NCBI RefSeq assembly: GCF_038007965.1
Contig: NZ_JBBOYD010000002.1
Coordinates: 381,864 to 445,863, forward strand
Length of the DNA stretch: 64,000 bases
Direction of reading: 5' to 3'
Source of the DNA: Niallia sp. FSL W8-0635
GTDB lineage: Bacteria > Bacillota > Bacilli > Bacillales > Cytobacillaceae
Part shown: positions 1 through 7,506 of the stretch, piece by piece
Position numbering within the stretch: position 1 is the stretch's first letter
Layout: every line of letters begins with the position of its first letter
The notes under the pieces: model-generated
What the model was told of the DNA's origin: nothing
The model's input: only the letters and a program-made list of their open reading frames with translations
The model's database searches: none
Translations under genes and position numbers: made by a program

Positions 1-33
1 AAGTGCTAAAACGACAACTTTTTTCGTATTCAT
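1..33 (-). CDS. 5' end of an unidentified gene (partial)
   Basis: An ATG at 33 opens a minus-strand frame that leaves the window after 11 codons (MNTKKVVVLAL). A purine-rich ribosome binding site (AGAGGGGG) lies just upstream, and the gene follows the DsrE-like gene at 48 by 14 bp, so it is very probably the next gene of sulfur operon A. The fragment is too short to identify. The basic then hydrophobic start would fit either a secreted protein or a nucleotide-binding flavoprotein. Confidence 0.55.
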   Translation of the reverse strand, partial: MNTKKVVVLAL

Positions 34-47
34 GTTTAGTCCCCCTC

Positions 48-395
48 TTAAAAACTTAAAACAGCATCAGCTTGGTAGGCTGTTTCTAAAAAGGTAACAA
101 CGCCCGCGAGTTCTGCCCCTTCTATTAATTCCAAACCATCAGCAATTAACACATTCATTTGACAACCATACAATTTAATTCCCGCATTTAAAGCCAAGTT
201 AAAAAGTAAGGATAGATCTACTCCATGTGTTCTCGTCATTCTTTTTAAATAACGTTTATCTAAAACACGCGCTCCATCAAGATCAAAAAATATGGCGACT
301 TCATTTTTTTGTTCAACCATTTCGATTGATTTCTTCAACACATAGGGAACATTTGAGCTTAACGATACAAAATAAACAAATTTCTTGTTCGTCAT
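48..395 (-). CDS. DsrE/DsrF-like sulfur-carrier family protein (115 aa)
   Basis: A small cytosolic protein of the DsrE fold, a family that accepts and passes persulfide sulfur on a conserved Cys. The candidate carrier Cys is Cys78 in LYGCQM, the same place as in the other DsrE proteins of this island. I place the start at the ATG at 395, which has GAAGGGG at good spacing; the frame extends six codons upstream to a TTG with no clear ribosome binding site. It lies downstream of the TauE gene at the 3' part of operon A. It is more divergent than the DsrE proteins at 2711 and 10676 and has no counterpart in operon B. Confidence 0.8.
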   Translation of the reverse strand: MTNKKFVYFVSLSSNVPYVLKKSIEMVEQKNEVAIFFDLDGARVLDKRYLKRMTRTHGVDLSLLFNLALNAGIKLYGCQMNVLIADGLELIEGAELAGVVTFLETAYQADAVLSF

Positions 396-447
396 TATAA
401 CCCCTTCTTTCAAACCTACTATGAATACACTTTATTTTCCCCTGTTT

Positions 448-1224
448 TTACAAAATATCTAACCAAATCTTAACGGCAGTAGCTCCAATTAATAACGCTA
501 AAATGACTTGCAACACTTTGGTATTTACTTTTTTTCCAGCCATTGCACCCAATGGGGAAGCAATTAAACTTGCAACGATCATAATAAAAGCTGGGAAGTA
601 GTCAATTTGTCCGGTCGTAATTTTACCTACTGTCGCTCCGATTGATGAAATAAACGTAATCGCTAGAGAAGAAGCGATCGTCATTCTTGTTGGAATTTTT
701 AATACCACTAACATGATTGGCACTAATAAAAAGGCTCCTGCTGCTCCAACGATCCCAGCCCCCACCCCTACAATAAGGGCTAATAGTGCTGCAAGCCATT
801 TGTTAAATTTCACCTGATCTAATGGAATGTCGTCTATTCCCTTTTTCGGAATAAACATCATCACTGCTGCAATTAAGGCTAATATCCCATAAATTAAATT
901 AATGCCTCCTTCAGACATTAACTTTGATCCAAATCCTCCAACAAAACTACCCACTAAAATACTAGCACCCATATACATAATTAACGTTTTATTTAAATAT
1001 CCACCTTTTCGGTAAGCCCAAACTCCACCAATAGTTGCAAAGAATACTTGAATCGCACTTATGCCTGAAACTTCATGTGCAGTAAATGCTGCTAAGCCAA
1101 ATAACGGTGGAATATATAATAACATTGGGTATTTAATAATAGACCCGCCGATTCCTAACATTCCTGAAACATATGATCCAATAAATCCTATTAAGAAAAT
1201 CGTAATGATGAATCCAAAATCCAT
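448..1224 (-). CDS. TauE/SafE-family sulfite/organosulfur exporter (258 aa), operon A copy
   Basis: A polytopic inner-membrane protein of the TauE/SafE (former DUF81) family, thought to export sulfite, thiosulfate or related oxyanions. The sequence is two homologous blocks of membrane helices with glycine-rich turns ([13 protein letters not shown] near the start, [13 protein letters not shown] near residue 155), typical of the family, and its length is normal. AAAGGAGG precedes the ATG. A terminator-like hairpin separates it from the tusA gene upstream, so its expression may be partly uncoupled. A close paralogue lies at 8196 in operon B. The likely role is removal of sulfite made by the persulfide-dioxygenase-like enzymes of the island (inference). 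Confidence 0.88.
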   Translation of the reverse strand: MDFGFIITIFLIGFIGSYVSGMLGIGGSIIKYPMLLYIPPLFGLAAFTAHEVSGISAIQVFFATIGGVWAYRKGGYLNKTLIMYMGASILVGSFVGGFGSKLMSEGGINLIYGILALIAAVMMFIPKKGIDDIPLDQVKFNKWLAALLALIVGVGAGIVGAAGAFLLVPIMLVVLKIPTRMTIASSLAITFISSIGATVGKITTGQIDYFPAFIMIVASLIASPLGAMAGKKVNTKVLQVILALLIGATAVKIWLDIL

Positions 1225-1245
1225 GGTGTTACCTCCTTTTGAAAA

Positions 1246-1272
1246 AAGGGAACCCTACATAGGCTCCCCTTA
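1246..1272 (-). terminator. Intra-operon terminator or attenuating hairpin before tauE
   Basis: Read on the minus strand, GGGGAGCC pairs with GGTTCCCT around a short loop and is followed by a run of Ts. It sits between tusA (ends 1277) and tauE (starts 1224). A similar hairpin occupies the same place in operon B (8997-9030), so it probably tunes the ratio of TusA to exporter. Confidence 0.6.
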
Positions 1273-1276
1273 TTTT

Positions 1277-1504
1277 TTAACCTTTTTTAATCCAAAATTT
1301 AAATACATCATTTTCTTCTTCATGCTTAATTAGTTCATGACCACCAGATTTTGCCCAAGCTGTTAGGTCGTTTTTAGCACCTTTATCAGTAGCATGAATT
1401 TCTAGAATTTCACCTGATGCTAATTCATTGATTGCCTTTTTTGTTTTTACAATTGGCATTGGACATGCTAATCCTTTTGCGTCTAATACTTTAGTTGCTT
1501 CCAT
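1277..1504 (-). CDS. tusA: TusA-family sulfur carrier (75 aa), operon A copy
   Basis: A TusA/SirA-like carrier that takes persulfide sulfur on the Cys of a CPxP motif and relays it. The motif is CPMP with Cys14. Length is normal. The frame could be extended upstream by 14 codons, but AGGAGG ends a few bases before the ATG at 1504, which fixes the start. It lies between the rhodanese-MBL gene and tauE, and the copy at 9036 has the same position in operon B. It is a plausible sulfur acceptor or donor for the neighbouring rhodanese domains (inference from family). Confidence 0.92.
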   Translation of the reverse strand: MEATKVLDAKGLACPMPIVKTKKAINELASGEILEIHATDKGAKNDLTAWAKSGGHELIKHEEENDVFKFWIKKG

Positions 1505-1530
1505 TTCGTTATTCCTCCTAAAATAAGTTT

Positions 1531-2658
1531 TTATCGAACCGCACAACGGTTTGGTCCAATTTCCATTTCACGTTGTTTTTCATCATCTGGGTTAATTTTC
1601 CCCATGTTAGTTTCACGAATTTCTTGATACGCATTTGGTTGTGGTGGTAGGTTTTCTGTTACTAATTTTCTGAATTCATTTTCGTCCTCGATGTTTAGAC
1701 CATGATTTTTTGCAAATAGTGTCCCTAATTTTTCTGATACACTACCATCGTCATTCAATTCATCAATGATCATAAAGTGCGCTGGTAGAACAACTAGTTC
1801 TTCTGAAAGCTCTCTGTAACGGATGTACAAACTTTCTCTTAAATCTGCTACCCAGTCTTCTGCCATCCCAGCTAAGTCTGGTCTGCCGATTGAATCGATG
1901 AATAGGATATCACCTGATAATAAGAACTGAGAATCCACAACAAACGATGTAGAACCAATTGTGTGACCTGGAGAATACAGGGCATGAATATCGATGGCAG
2001 TATTTCCGATTGTTACCACATTTCCATCTTCTAAAGGCTTATACTCAAATGTGACTTCTGTTGCATCCTTTGGTGGTAACCAATACGTAGCACCTGTTCT
2101 CTCAGCAATGACTCTTCCACCAGAAATGTGGTCAGCATGAAGATGCGTATCAAATACATGCGTAATTTTTGCACCAATTTCTTTTGCAAAATCAAGATAA
2201 ATATCAGTCATACGAGTTGCATCGATGATAGCTGCTTCCCCATTTGAGACGACCATGTAAGATAGGCAGCCCTTACCGATACGAACGAACTGATACACTT
2301 CACCTCCATCGTTTAAGTCCCCGACCTTCACAGGCTCTAAGTACTCACTCCACGCTTTCATCCCACCTTGCAGGTAAGAAGCCGTTAATCCTTGTTCTGA
2401 TAACATCTCTGCCACCATTAATGAAGATCCTTCTTTTGCACAAACGACTAAAACTTCTTGATTAGCCGGGATTTTATCTAAGATTCCTTCCACTCCATCC
2501 AGTAACTCGAAATACGGAATATTATAATAGTCGAAGTTTTCTCCTTCAATTTTCCAATCTTGAAAGTCACTTTCATTACGAACGTCTAGAATAAATAATG
2601 GTTCTTTATTAAATACTTTTTTTGTTACTTCTTTTGAAGTCATAGCCTTTACAGTCAT
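1531..2658 (-). CDS. Rhodanese-MBL fusion, persulfide dioxygenase-like (375 aa), operon A copy
   Basis: Two-domain enzyme: an N-terminal rhodanese domain (about 8-110) with active-site Cys73 (VVCAKEGSS), then a metallo-beta-lactamase domain (about 125-300) of the persulfide-dioxygenase/glyoxalase II type. Visible metal ligands are His172, His174, Asp176, His177 (THLHADH), His232 (SPGHT), Asp250 and His294. A conserved tail ends [10 protein letters not shown] with Cys372. It probably oxidises a low-molecular-weight persulfide to sulfite and exchanges sulfur with thiosulfate. The domain order differs from Staphylococcus CstB as I recall it (dioxygenase first, rhodanese last). A paralogue is at 9275. 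Confidence 0.88.
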   Translation of the reverse strand: MTVKAMTSKEVTKKVFNKEPLFILDVRNESDFQDWKIEGENFDYYNIPYFELLDGVEGILDKIPANQEVLVVCAKEGSSLMVAEMLSEQGLTASYLQGGMKAWSEYLEPVKVGDLNDGGEVYQFVRIGKGCLSYMVVSNGEAAIIDATRMTDIYLDFAKEIGAKITHVFDTHLHADHISGGRVIAERTGATYWLPPKDATEVTFEYKPLEDGNVVTIGNTAIDIHALYSPGHTIGSTSFVVDSQFLLSGDILFIDSIGRPDLAGMAEDWVADLRESLYIRYRELSEELVVLPAHFMIIDELNDDGSVSEKLGTLFAKNHGLNIEDENEFRKLVTENLPPQPNAYQEIRETNMGKINPDDEKQREMEIGPNRCAVR

Positions 2659-2710
2659 ATCATTTTACCCCCTATGGTATATTTAAATTCAAAAAAATAA
2701 TTAATTTTTA

Positions 2711-3103
2711 TTAAAACGTAAGAGTTACATCTGCATCTTTTGCAAATTCTAAAAAGGTTACAGCTCCACCCACTTCAATTCCATCCACAAATGCTTCCTT
2801 TTCTAATCCCATCACATCCATTGTCATTTGGCAACCAATGAATTTGACACCCATTTCTTGTGCCATTGCCACTAACTCAGGTATAGCTGGTACGTTTGCT
2901 TTTGCAAACCCTTCAGCAAAATGCTCTTTCCCCTCTGGCATTGGTAGTTGTGTGTATGCCTCTTTATGAATTAAGTTTAATCCTTCAAATGTAAAGAATA
3001 TGGCAACTTCCTGATCAGATGCTGCTGCAGCTGTTGCGATATTAAAAACTTTATATGCATCAAATAATCCACCATTACTTGCTATAATTGCTACTTTACT
3101 CAT
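2711..3103 (-). CDS. DsrE/DsrF/DrsH-like protein (130 aa), operon A copy
   Basis: Persulfide-carrier family protein with the glycine-rich N-terminal strand (IIASNGGLFDAYKVF) and the conserved Cys91 in IGCQMTMDVMG, expected to carry sulfane sulfur. The genes upstream encode glutaredoxin and TusA-rhodanese. In the Staphylococcus cst system rhodanese, TusA and DsrE activities are fused in CstA; here they are separate proteins. It is very similar to the protein at 10676 in operon B. Confidence 0.9.
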   Translation of the reverse strand: MSKVAIIASNGGLFDAYKVFNIATAAAASDQEVAIFFTFEGLNLIHKEAYTQLPMPEGKEHFAEGFAKANVPAIPELVAMAQEMGVKFIGCQMTMDVMGLEKEAFVDGIEVGGAVTFLEFAKDADVTLTF

Positions 3104-3115
3104 TCTTAATTCCTC

Positions 3116-3349
3116 CTAGTTTCTTAATGCTAGCATTATATTATTTGGATCATAACCAACAACCCACTTGCCATTTACCTCTGTTTGAGGCACACCCAGT
3201 TGTCCGGTCTTTGCGACTAGTTGGTTCATAATCTCTGGGTTTTCTTCAACATTTACCTCTTTAAAAGGTATAGTTTGATCTGCCAAAAAGTTCTTTAGCA
3301 TAACACAATACGGACAGCGTGTGGTTGTGTATACCGTTACTGTGCTCAT
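3116..3349 (-). CDS. Glutaredoxin-family thiol oxidoreductase (77 aa), operon A copy
   Basis: A thioredoxin-fold glutaredoxin with the classical CPYC active site (Cys12, Cys15) and the TGQLGVPQTEV segment that contains the cis-proline. It lies 12 bp upstream of the DsrE gene and belongs to the same operon. A role in reducing persulfides or mixed disulfides on the DsrE, TusA or rhodanese cysteines is likely from context. In Bacillaceae the low-molecular-weight partner would be bacillithiol rather than glutathione (inference). Confidence 0.9.
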   Translation of the reverse strand: MSTVTVYTTTRCPYCVMLKNFLADQTIPFKEVNVEENPEIMNQLVAKTGQLGVPQTEVNGKWVVGYDPNNIMLALRN

Positions 3350-3365
3350 ATCAAATTTCCCCTCC

Positions 3366-3941
3366 TTATTTATTTAAACTATTGGTTTTGCCTGACCAAG
3401 CACTCATCCCTGGCACAACATTAATCACATTTGCAAAACCTTTTTCAGCTAATTTTTGAGCTGCGAGATCACTACGGTTTCCAGTTCGACACACCACATA
3501 AATCTCATCAGCTGTATTAAGCTCTGAAAGACGATCCTCTAACTCTCCTAACGGAATAGAGATGGCGTTTGGAATATGGTTGAATGCGTACTCCGCTGCT
3601 TCTCTAACATCGAGAACAACAATATTCTCGTTAACATCTAGTTTTTTCTCCAACTCTTCATTGCTTGTGATGTTAGGATGTTTTCTTTCAATTGTTCCAT
3701 CATTGGAAGATTTTCTAAGGTAATGCTTTAACACATCTCCTTGTTCAATTGTGCCTAGATACTGATGTCCAGCGCTTTTTGCCCATGCTTCAAGGTCAGC
3801 TTTTGACCCTTTATCTGTTGCTTGAACCTCTAAGACTTGACCAGATTGTAACTCATTCATTGCCTTTTTTGTTTTGACGATAGGCATTGGGCAAGCTAGG
3901 CCCTTTGCATCTAATAAAAGATCTGTTTTTAATGAATTCAT
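3366..3941 (-). CDS. TusA-rhodanese fusion sulfurtransferase (191 aa), operon A copy
   Basis: N-terminal TusA domain (about 8-78) with CPMP Cys17, a charged linker (80-92), and a C-terminal rhodanese domain (about 95-188) with active-site Cys151 in the loop CRTGNRS. It resembles a CstA-type relay lacking the DsrE part, which is separately encoded at 2711. The likely job is to take sulfur from thiosulfate or a persulfide and pass it between the two cysteines. An operator-like site at 3964-3977 lies just upstream, so it may also have its own promoter. The operon B counterpart is at 11082. Confidence 0.9.
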   Translation of the reverse strand: MNSLKTDLLLDAKGLACPMPIVKTKKAMNELQSGQVLEVQATDKGSKADLEAWAKSAGHQYLGTIEQGDVLKHYLRKSSNDGTIERKHPNITSNEELEKKLDVNENIVVLDVREAAEYAFNHIPNAISIPLGELEDRLSELNTADEIYVVCRTGNRSDLAAQKLAEKGFANVINVVPGMSAWSGKTNSLNK

Positions 3942-3963
3942 AATATAAAAACCTCCTGTTTAT

Positions 3964-3977
3964 TACCCTTACGAGTA
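3964..3977 (-). promoter_or_regulatory. Degenerate CstR-type operator within operon A
   Basis: TACCC-TTAC-GAGTA, one mismatch from TACCC-N4-GGGTA. On the minus strand it sits between GTCAATA and TAATAA, an arrangement resembling the promoter upstream of the repressor gene at 6019-6047. This suggests a secondary or decayed internal promoter driving 3941 onward. Inference from pattern only. Confidence 0.4.
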
Positions 3978-4001
3978 TATTGACTTCTAAAAAAAATCAC
4001 C

Positions 4002-4298
4002 TTATTTTGTTTCGCCTTCCCACGCAAGCATTCCGCCTGTCATGTTGGTTACCTTAAACCCATGACTTTCAAGAAATTGACAGGCGCGACCACTACGTGC
4101 ACCAGAACGACAAACCATGATATAGTCTTGAGACTTATCTAATTCATGCATACGGAATTCTAATAACCCTAGTGGAATGTGGATCGCTCCTGGGATTTTC
4201 CCAGTTTCAACTTCATCCACTTCACGAACATCAATCAAGTTTAATGGTTGACCTTCTACTAACGATGTTTCCACTTCTTTTGCTGTTAGTTGTTTCAT
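4002..4298 (-). CDS. Single-domain rhodanese (98 aa)
   Basis: Cytosolic rhodanese with active-site Cys63 in CRSGARSG and the conserved DVRE and IPGAIHIPLG segments. Such proteins move sulfane sulfur from thiosulfate or persulfides to an acceptor. A strong GGAGGAGAG ribosome binding site precedes the ATG at 4298. It sits 15 bp after the membrane-anchored rhodanese gene. The operon B counterpart at 11675 begins that operon. Confidence 0.92.
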   Translation of the reverse strand: MKQLTAKEVETSLVEGQPLNLIDVREVDEVETGKIPGAIHIPLGLLEFRMHELDKSQDYIMVCRSGARSGRACQFLESHGFKVTNMTGGMLAWEGETK

Positions 4299-4313
4299 TT
4301 TCTCTCCTCCTTT

Positions 4314-4676
4314 TTATCTCCAGGCACTCATACCACCTTTTACATTTGTCACGTTCGTAAATCCTAATTTTTTTAATATTTTAGTAGCATTTTGACTTCT
4401 CATTCCACTTTGACAAATAACAACTACTTCTTTGTCTTTTGATAGTTCCTTCTCCGCTTTTTGCGCAAGTTGTTGGAGTGGGAGATTTTTAAATCCTTTA
4501 ATGTTTCTTCCCTTAAACTCCCCAGGAGTACGTACATCAACAAATTGTTTATTCCTATCTTTTAATTCATTCTTTAAATCTGTTGTTGAAATCTGTCTAA
4601 CACCTTTAGCCGGGATGATTCGTTTAATGATAAATAACAGAAAGAGTCCAATGATTAAATAATTTAGATATTCCAA
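4314..4676 (-). CDS. Membrane-anchored rhodanese (120 aa)
   Basis: One N-terminal transmembrane helix (about residues 5-20) followed by a rhodanese domain with active-site Cys88 in CQSGMRSQ. The basic residues after the helix (KRIIPAKGVR) suggest the catalytic domain faces the cytosol. It may handle sulfur at the membrane, for instance beside a quinone reductase or exporter (inference). Operon B has no matching gene; the nearest relative in the window is the degenerate protein at 5601. Confidence 0.9.
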   Translation of the reverse strand: MEYLNYLIIGLFLLFIIKRIIPAKGVRQISTTDLKNELKDRNKQFVDVRTPGEFKGRNIKGFKNLPLQQLAQKAEKELSKDKEVVVICQSGMRSQNATKILKKLGFTNVTNVKGGMSAWR

Positions 4677-4720
4677 ACTTACTCCCTCCTTTTATGTAGG
4701 GGATAATCCCCCTAACGTGT

Positions 4721-5200
4721 TTAGATAAATAGGTTTACATTTCCATCTTCTGCATCAGCTAAATATGCAGCTACACCTGCATACTCGATATTATCTAAAA
4801 GTTCTTCTTTTTGAAGTCCTAATAAATCCATTGTCATCGTACAAGCAACGAGCTTAACATCTTGTTCTTTTGCCATTTCAATTAAGTCTGAAAGTGGCAT
4901 TGCATTATGCTTTTTCATTACATCTTTAATCATTTTAGGACCGAAACCTGCAAAGTGCATTTTTGACAGACCCATTTTTTCAGCACCTCTTGGCATCATT
5001 TTGCCAAACATCTTTTCCATGAAACCTTTTTTCACTTCAATATCTTCATCCTTACGTAGAGCATTTAATCCCCAAAATGTGTGGAAAATAGTTACTTCAT
5101 GATCATAGGCAGCTGCCCCGTTTGCAATAATATAAGCAGCCATTGCTTTATCATAATCACCACTAAATAATACGATTGTTGTTTTTTTTGTTTCTGTCAT
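4721..5200 (-). CDS. Large DsrE-like protein (159 aa), first gene of operon A
   Basis: A DsrE/DsrF-family protein about 30 residues longer than its relatives, because of an inserted Met- and Lys-rich segment (about 55-98) between the first strands and the Cys motif. The carrier Cys is Cys120 in VACTMTMDLLG. It is the first gene after the predicted CstR-controlled promoter at 5269-5313 and has a GAGGAGGAAC ribosome binding site. A peroxiredoxin-like sulfur-relay role is expected from the family. Confidence 0.85.
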   Translation of the reverse strand: MTETKKTTIVLFSGDYDKAMAAYIIANGAAAYDHEVTIFHTFWGLNALRKDEDIEVKKGFMEKMFGKMMPRGAEKMGLSKMHFAGFGPKMIKDVMKKHNAMPLSDLIEMAKEQDVKLVACTMTMDLLGLQKEELLDNIEYAGVAAYLADAEDGNVNLFI

Positions 5201-5222
5201 GTTTGTTCCTCCTCTTGTTGTT

Positions 5223-5236
5223 TACCCATTAGGGTA
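5223..5236 (-). promoter_or_regulatory. CstR-type operator, perfect palindrome
   Basis: TACCC-ATTA-GGGTA lies in the leader of operon A, about 30 bp downstream of the operator at 5269, and its core equals the one at 6025. Two operators in tandem at one promoter would allow tight repression. The pattern is seen; the regulator assignment is inferred from the adjacent cstR. Confidence 0.65.
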
Positions 5237-5268
5237 TTTTTCTGTATAAAAAATTTTCCTTTTACCTT

Positions 5269-5282
5269 TACCCCTATGGGTA
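5269..5282 (-). promoter_or_regulatory. CstR-type operator at the operon A start site
   Basis: TACCC-CTAT-GGGTA lies immediately downstream of the predicted -10 element, where a bound repressor would block transcription start. This site form is shared with CsoR-family repressors, but the adjacent regulator has the persulfide-type cysteine pair. Confidence 0.7.
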
Positions 5283-5284
5283 TA

Positions 5285-5313
5285 ATATTATTAAAAATAA
5301 AAGAGAGTGTCAA
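5285..5313 (-). promoter_or_regulatory. Sigma-A promoter of sulfur operon A
   Basis: On the minus strand TTGACA (5308-5313) and TAATAT (5285-5290) are separated by 17 bp, close to the consensus for the housekeeping sigma factor. The operator at 5269 follows directly. Confidence 0.7.
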
Positions 5314-5324
5314 CCCCTTTATTT

Positions 5325-5588
5325 CTATCTACTTCTTACAAGCAGATTGACAGCTTCTTTTAATAGTTCTTCTGTATTTTTCTCACCAATTTCTTCGGCG
5401 TTACGAACACATTCCACTAAATTTGAACTGACGACAACTCCAATCGTCCGATCAATCGCTGTTCTTGCTGCAGACAACTGAGTAATAACATCTTTGCAGT
5501 CTTTATTTTCTTCCATCATTCTCAAAATTCCTCTAAGTTGTCCTTCAATGCGCTTTACTCTGTTTTTCATTTGGTCGTTGTATTCCAT
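5325..5588 (-). CDS. cstR: CstR-type persulfide-sensing repressor, CsoR family (87 aa)
   Basis: An all-helical DUF156/CsoR-family repressor. The two cysteines are at residues 31 and 60, the positions known to form inter-subunit di- or polysulfide links in Staphylococcus CstR. The copper-ligand His four residues before the second Cys in CsoR is Asn56 here, which argues against copper sensing. Compare the true CsoR at 35188 (Cys58, His83, Cys87). It lies between operon A and its own promoter at 6019, next to TACCC-N4-GGGTA operators. Probable function: derepress the island when hydrogen sulfide or persulfides rise. Confidence 0.88.
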   Translation of the reverse strand: MEYNDQMKNRVKRIEGQLRGILRMMEENKDCKDVITQLSAARTAIDRTIGVVVSSNLVECVRNAEEIGEKNTEELLKEAVNLLVRSR

Positions 5589-5600
5589 CTGTTTTCCCCC

Positions 5601-5972
5601 TTAACAATAACTTTCTTTATTTAATTGATTTTCCTTTAATACTGTTTGTGTTTGATTTGTAATTAAATAGCCAACGACCTTAAAATCTCTTTTGCGTAAG
5701 AAACGAATCGCTAGATTCCTTTCAAGGCGGTTTGATGCCACTACAATCAAGTCACTTTTTGGGATTTCTGAATAAAACCTATTAAGGTATGCCACTGGAA
5801 CATTGATGGCTCTTTCTATTGGGCTGTTATGAGACTCAATATAATCTCTTACATCTACGACTATTGATGTTCCCATATCAACGTGATTAGTTATATTTTC
5901 AACCCTAAAAACGGGAAAATGTCTTTTAAAAAGAGCAACAATAATGGCACTCATTATTATAGCAACTATCAT
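5601..5972 (-). CDS. Membrane-anchored rhodanese-like protein without the active-site Cys (123 aa)
   Basis: An N-terminal hydrophobic helix (1-15) then a rhodanese fold: the VVDVRDYIE strand-helix is present, but the catalytic loop reads VASNRLERN, so the usual CxxGxRS Cys is replaced. The only Cys is the last residue, Cys123. It shares a promoter with cstR and ends 13 bp before that gene. It cannot be a normal thiosulfate sulfurtransferase. A partner-binding or signalling role beside the repressor is possible but unproven. Confidence 0.8.
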   Translation of the reverse strand: MIVAIIMSAIIVALFKRHFPVFRVENITNHVDMGTSIVVDVRDYIESHNSPIERAINVPVAYLNRFYSEIPKSDLIVVASNRLERNLAIRFLRKRDFKVVGYLITNQTQTVLKENQLNKESYC

Positions 5973-6018
5973 ATGCTGTCTCCTTTACTAATAAAAAAAG
6001 GAATGTCTTACAACGTTT

Positions 6019-6047
6019 ATATTATACCCATTAGGGTATATTGTCAA
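6019..6047 (-). promoter_or_regulatory. Promoter with embedded CstR operator for the rhodanese-like/cstR operon
   Basis: On the minus strand TTGACA (6042-6047) and TAATAT (6019-6024) flank a 17-bp spacer. The spacer contains the perfect operator TACCC-ATTA-GGGTA (6025-6038). This geometry predicts direct autorepression of cstR. Confidence 0.72.
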
Positions 6048-6068
6048 TACCTTTAAATTTATTTCTTT

Positions 6069-6872
6069 TTAACTTTGTAAGAATAATTTTGATTTATCAG
6101 ATACCCTTCTTTTATTTGTGGATATATACCATTGATAACAAAAAATGAAGATTAGAAATATATCGATCACATCTCCACCATAATACATTAGCACTCCACC
6201 CATCTCGGCTTGGGAAATTGGTACACTCTTTGGGGGATGGGCATAAATATACTTTGATAGAATACCGTGGATGCCTGAGGCGATTATTAAAACAATAGAA
6301 CGATAGAGGAAACTTGTTCTATGGGCAACTGGATCAATATAGATCATGGATACTGTAAAAAGGTATCCTGCTATGAATACATGAACGTGTATAAAGACAT
6401 AAAGATATAAATTCCCGTGCATTTGTGCGTATAAGTCCGTTGTATAGAGTACCCATAGTCCTCCAATATTTAGAAGCGATGCGATAAAAGGATCACTTAC
6501 AATGCGGACCGGGTAACTTTTTAATATCTGTGTAAACCGTCGTGCTAATTTCACAGACAGAGTTCTTAAAAAAAGCGTCATCGGTGCAGAAAGCGCAATA
6601 AGTAGAGGTCCTAACATCCCAAGAAATAAATGACCTAGCATGTGTATTTTAAGATCCATATGGGCTTGTTCAGCTACCGGTCCCACTACAGCAAGTGCTA
6701 CAAACAGAACCCCTAAAAGCCAAGATAACGTTCGGTATGGCGACCATTTTTTATGCTTTCGATTGGATAAAACAACTCCCATTATATAAAGAATAATCAT
6801 TAACACAAATACCAAAATGAAGAAATAATCTAAATAACTATAACCGGAACTATCAATGTGATTGTGATCCAC
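6069..6872 (-). CDS. CtaG (caa3-type) family membrane protein (267 aa)
   Basis: A polytopic protein of the caa3 CtaG family, linked in Bacillus to copper delivery and assembly of cytochrome c oxidase. Several transmembrane helices are visible, with conserved His in HMLGHLFLGMLGP and FIHVHVFIAGYLF and the GGDVIDIFL segment near the C terminus. It overlaps the DUF2243 gene by 20 bp, so the two are translationally coupled. No oxidase genes are nearby, so its role inside a sulfur island is unclear; protection or metallation of the oxidase under sulfide stress is one idea (inference). Confidence 0.85.
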   Translation of the reverse strand: MDHNHIDSSGYSYLDYFFILVFVLMIILYIMGVVLSNRKHKKWSPYRTLSWLLGVLFVALAVVGPVAEQAHMDLKIHMLGHLFLGMLGPLLIALSAPMTLFLRTLSVKLARRFTQILKSYPVRIVSDPFIASLLNIGGLWVLYTTDLYAQMHGNLYLYVFIHVHVFIAGYLFTVSMIYIDPVAHRTSFLYRSIVLIIASGIHGILSKYIYAHPPKSVPISQAEMGGVLMYYGGDVIDIFLIFIFCYQWYISTNKRRVSDKSKLFLQS

Positions 6873-7356
6873 TAAGAATTTCCTCCCCTTGGGATAATTG
6901 CTTTCTTGTGCGAAATACGAGAATCACCCCAACAATAATGAGTGCTACAGCAACTAAATTCCACACTAAGTCGTAAGGAAGTATTTCTACATTGTAACGA
7001 ATCTGATGTATTCTCATGAACTTGTGTTGGATGATACCATCATACAAATTAAAGCCTCCAGCCCCAAGCAATATTCCTCCCCACCATCTTGCAAGCCAAA
7101 AAGCATTTCTGCGGCGAAGGTCTGCAAACATAAAAGCTGAAAAGATGGTCGCAAACCAACTAAAAGCATGAAACAGACCATCCGAAACTAGTCCAATATC
7201 AGTTGTTGATTTATCATAGAAGTGATGCCAGTGTAGTAGTTGATGAAAAACCGTTTCATCAATAAAAGCTACAAGACCAAGCCCAAATAAAAAGCCACCA
7301 AATAAATTGCGATTCGCAAAAATAAACTTTTGTTTTGAGTTTTTAATAATATTCAT
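6853..7356 (-). CDS. DUF2243 integral membrane protein (167 aa)
   Basis: Four predicted membrane helices with the family's conserved motifs FIDETVFHQLLHWHHFYD, WGGILLGAGGFNLYDG and the following HK pair. I choose the ATG at 7356 because AGGAGGG precedes it; 14 more codons upstream are open. Function of the family is unknown. It is often seen beside CtaG-like genes, as here. Confidence 0.85.
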   Translation of the reverse strand: MNIIKNSKQKFIFANRNLFGGFLFGLGLVAFIDETVFHQLLHWHHFYDKSTTDIGLVSDGLFHAFSWFATIFSAFMFADLRRRNAFWLARWWGGILLGAGGFNLYDGIIQHKFMRIHQIRYNVEILPYDLVWNLVAVALIIVGVILVFRTRKQLSQGEEILSGSQSH

Positions 7357-7460
7357 CCATTTCCCTCCTATATGTTCATATTTAATTATTTTGTCCATTC
7401 AACCATTACTTTTAAACAATAGGTGATGAAGAAGGATTTTGATTCTGTTTTCATAATAAA

Positions 7461-7488
7461 AGAACACTCATAAAGTCACGAGTGTTCT
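7461..7488 (-). terminator. Terminator after the DUF2892 gene
   Basis: Perfect 9-bp stem AGAACACTC/GAGTGTTCT with an A/T-rich tail on both sides, so it could work in either direction. It lies downstream of the gene at 7507. Confidence 0.7.
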
Positions 7489-7506
7489 ATAAAAAATAAC
7501 CCAATA

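Noticed and set aside
2666..2679. TACCC-CCTA-TGGTA as a further CstR operator
   Set aside because: On the coding strand it is the ribosome binding site of the rhodanese-MBL gene (AGGGGG), and no promoter elements are well placed around it.
4697..4715. TAGGGGATAATCCCCCTA as a repressor site
   Set aside because: It is a different symmetry (GGGG outside-in) and lies inside the operon A transcript, more likely an RNA hairpin at the ribosome binding site.
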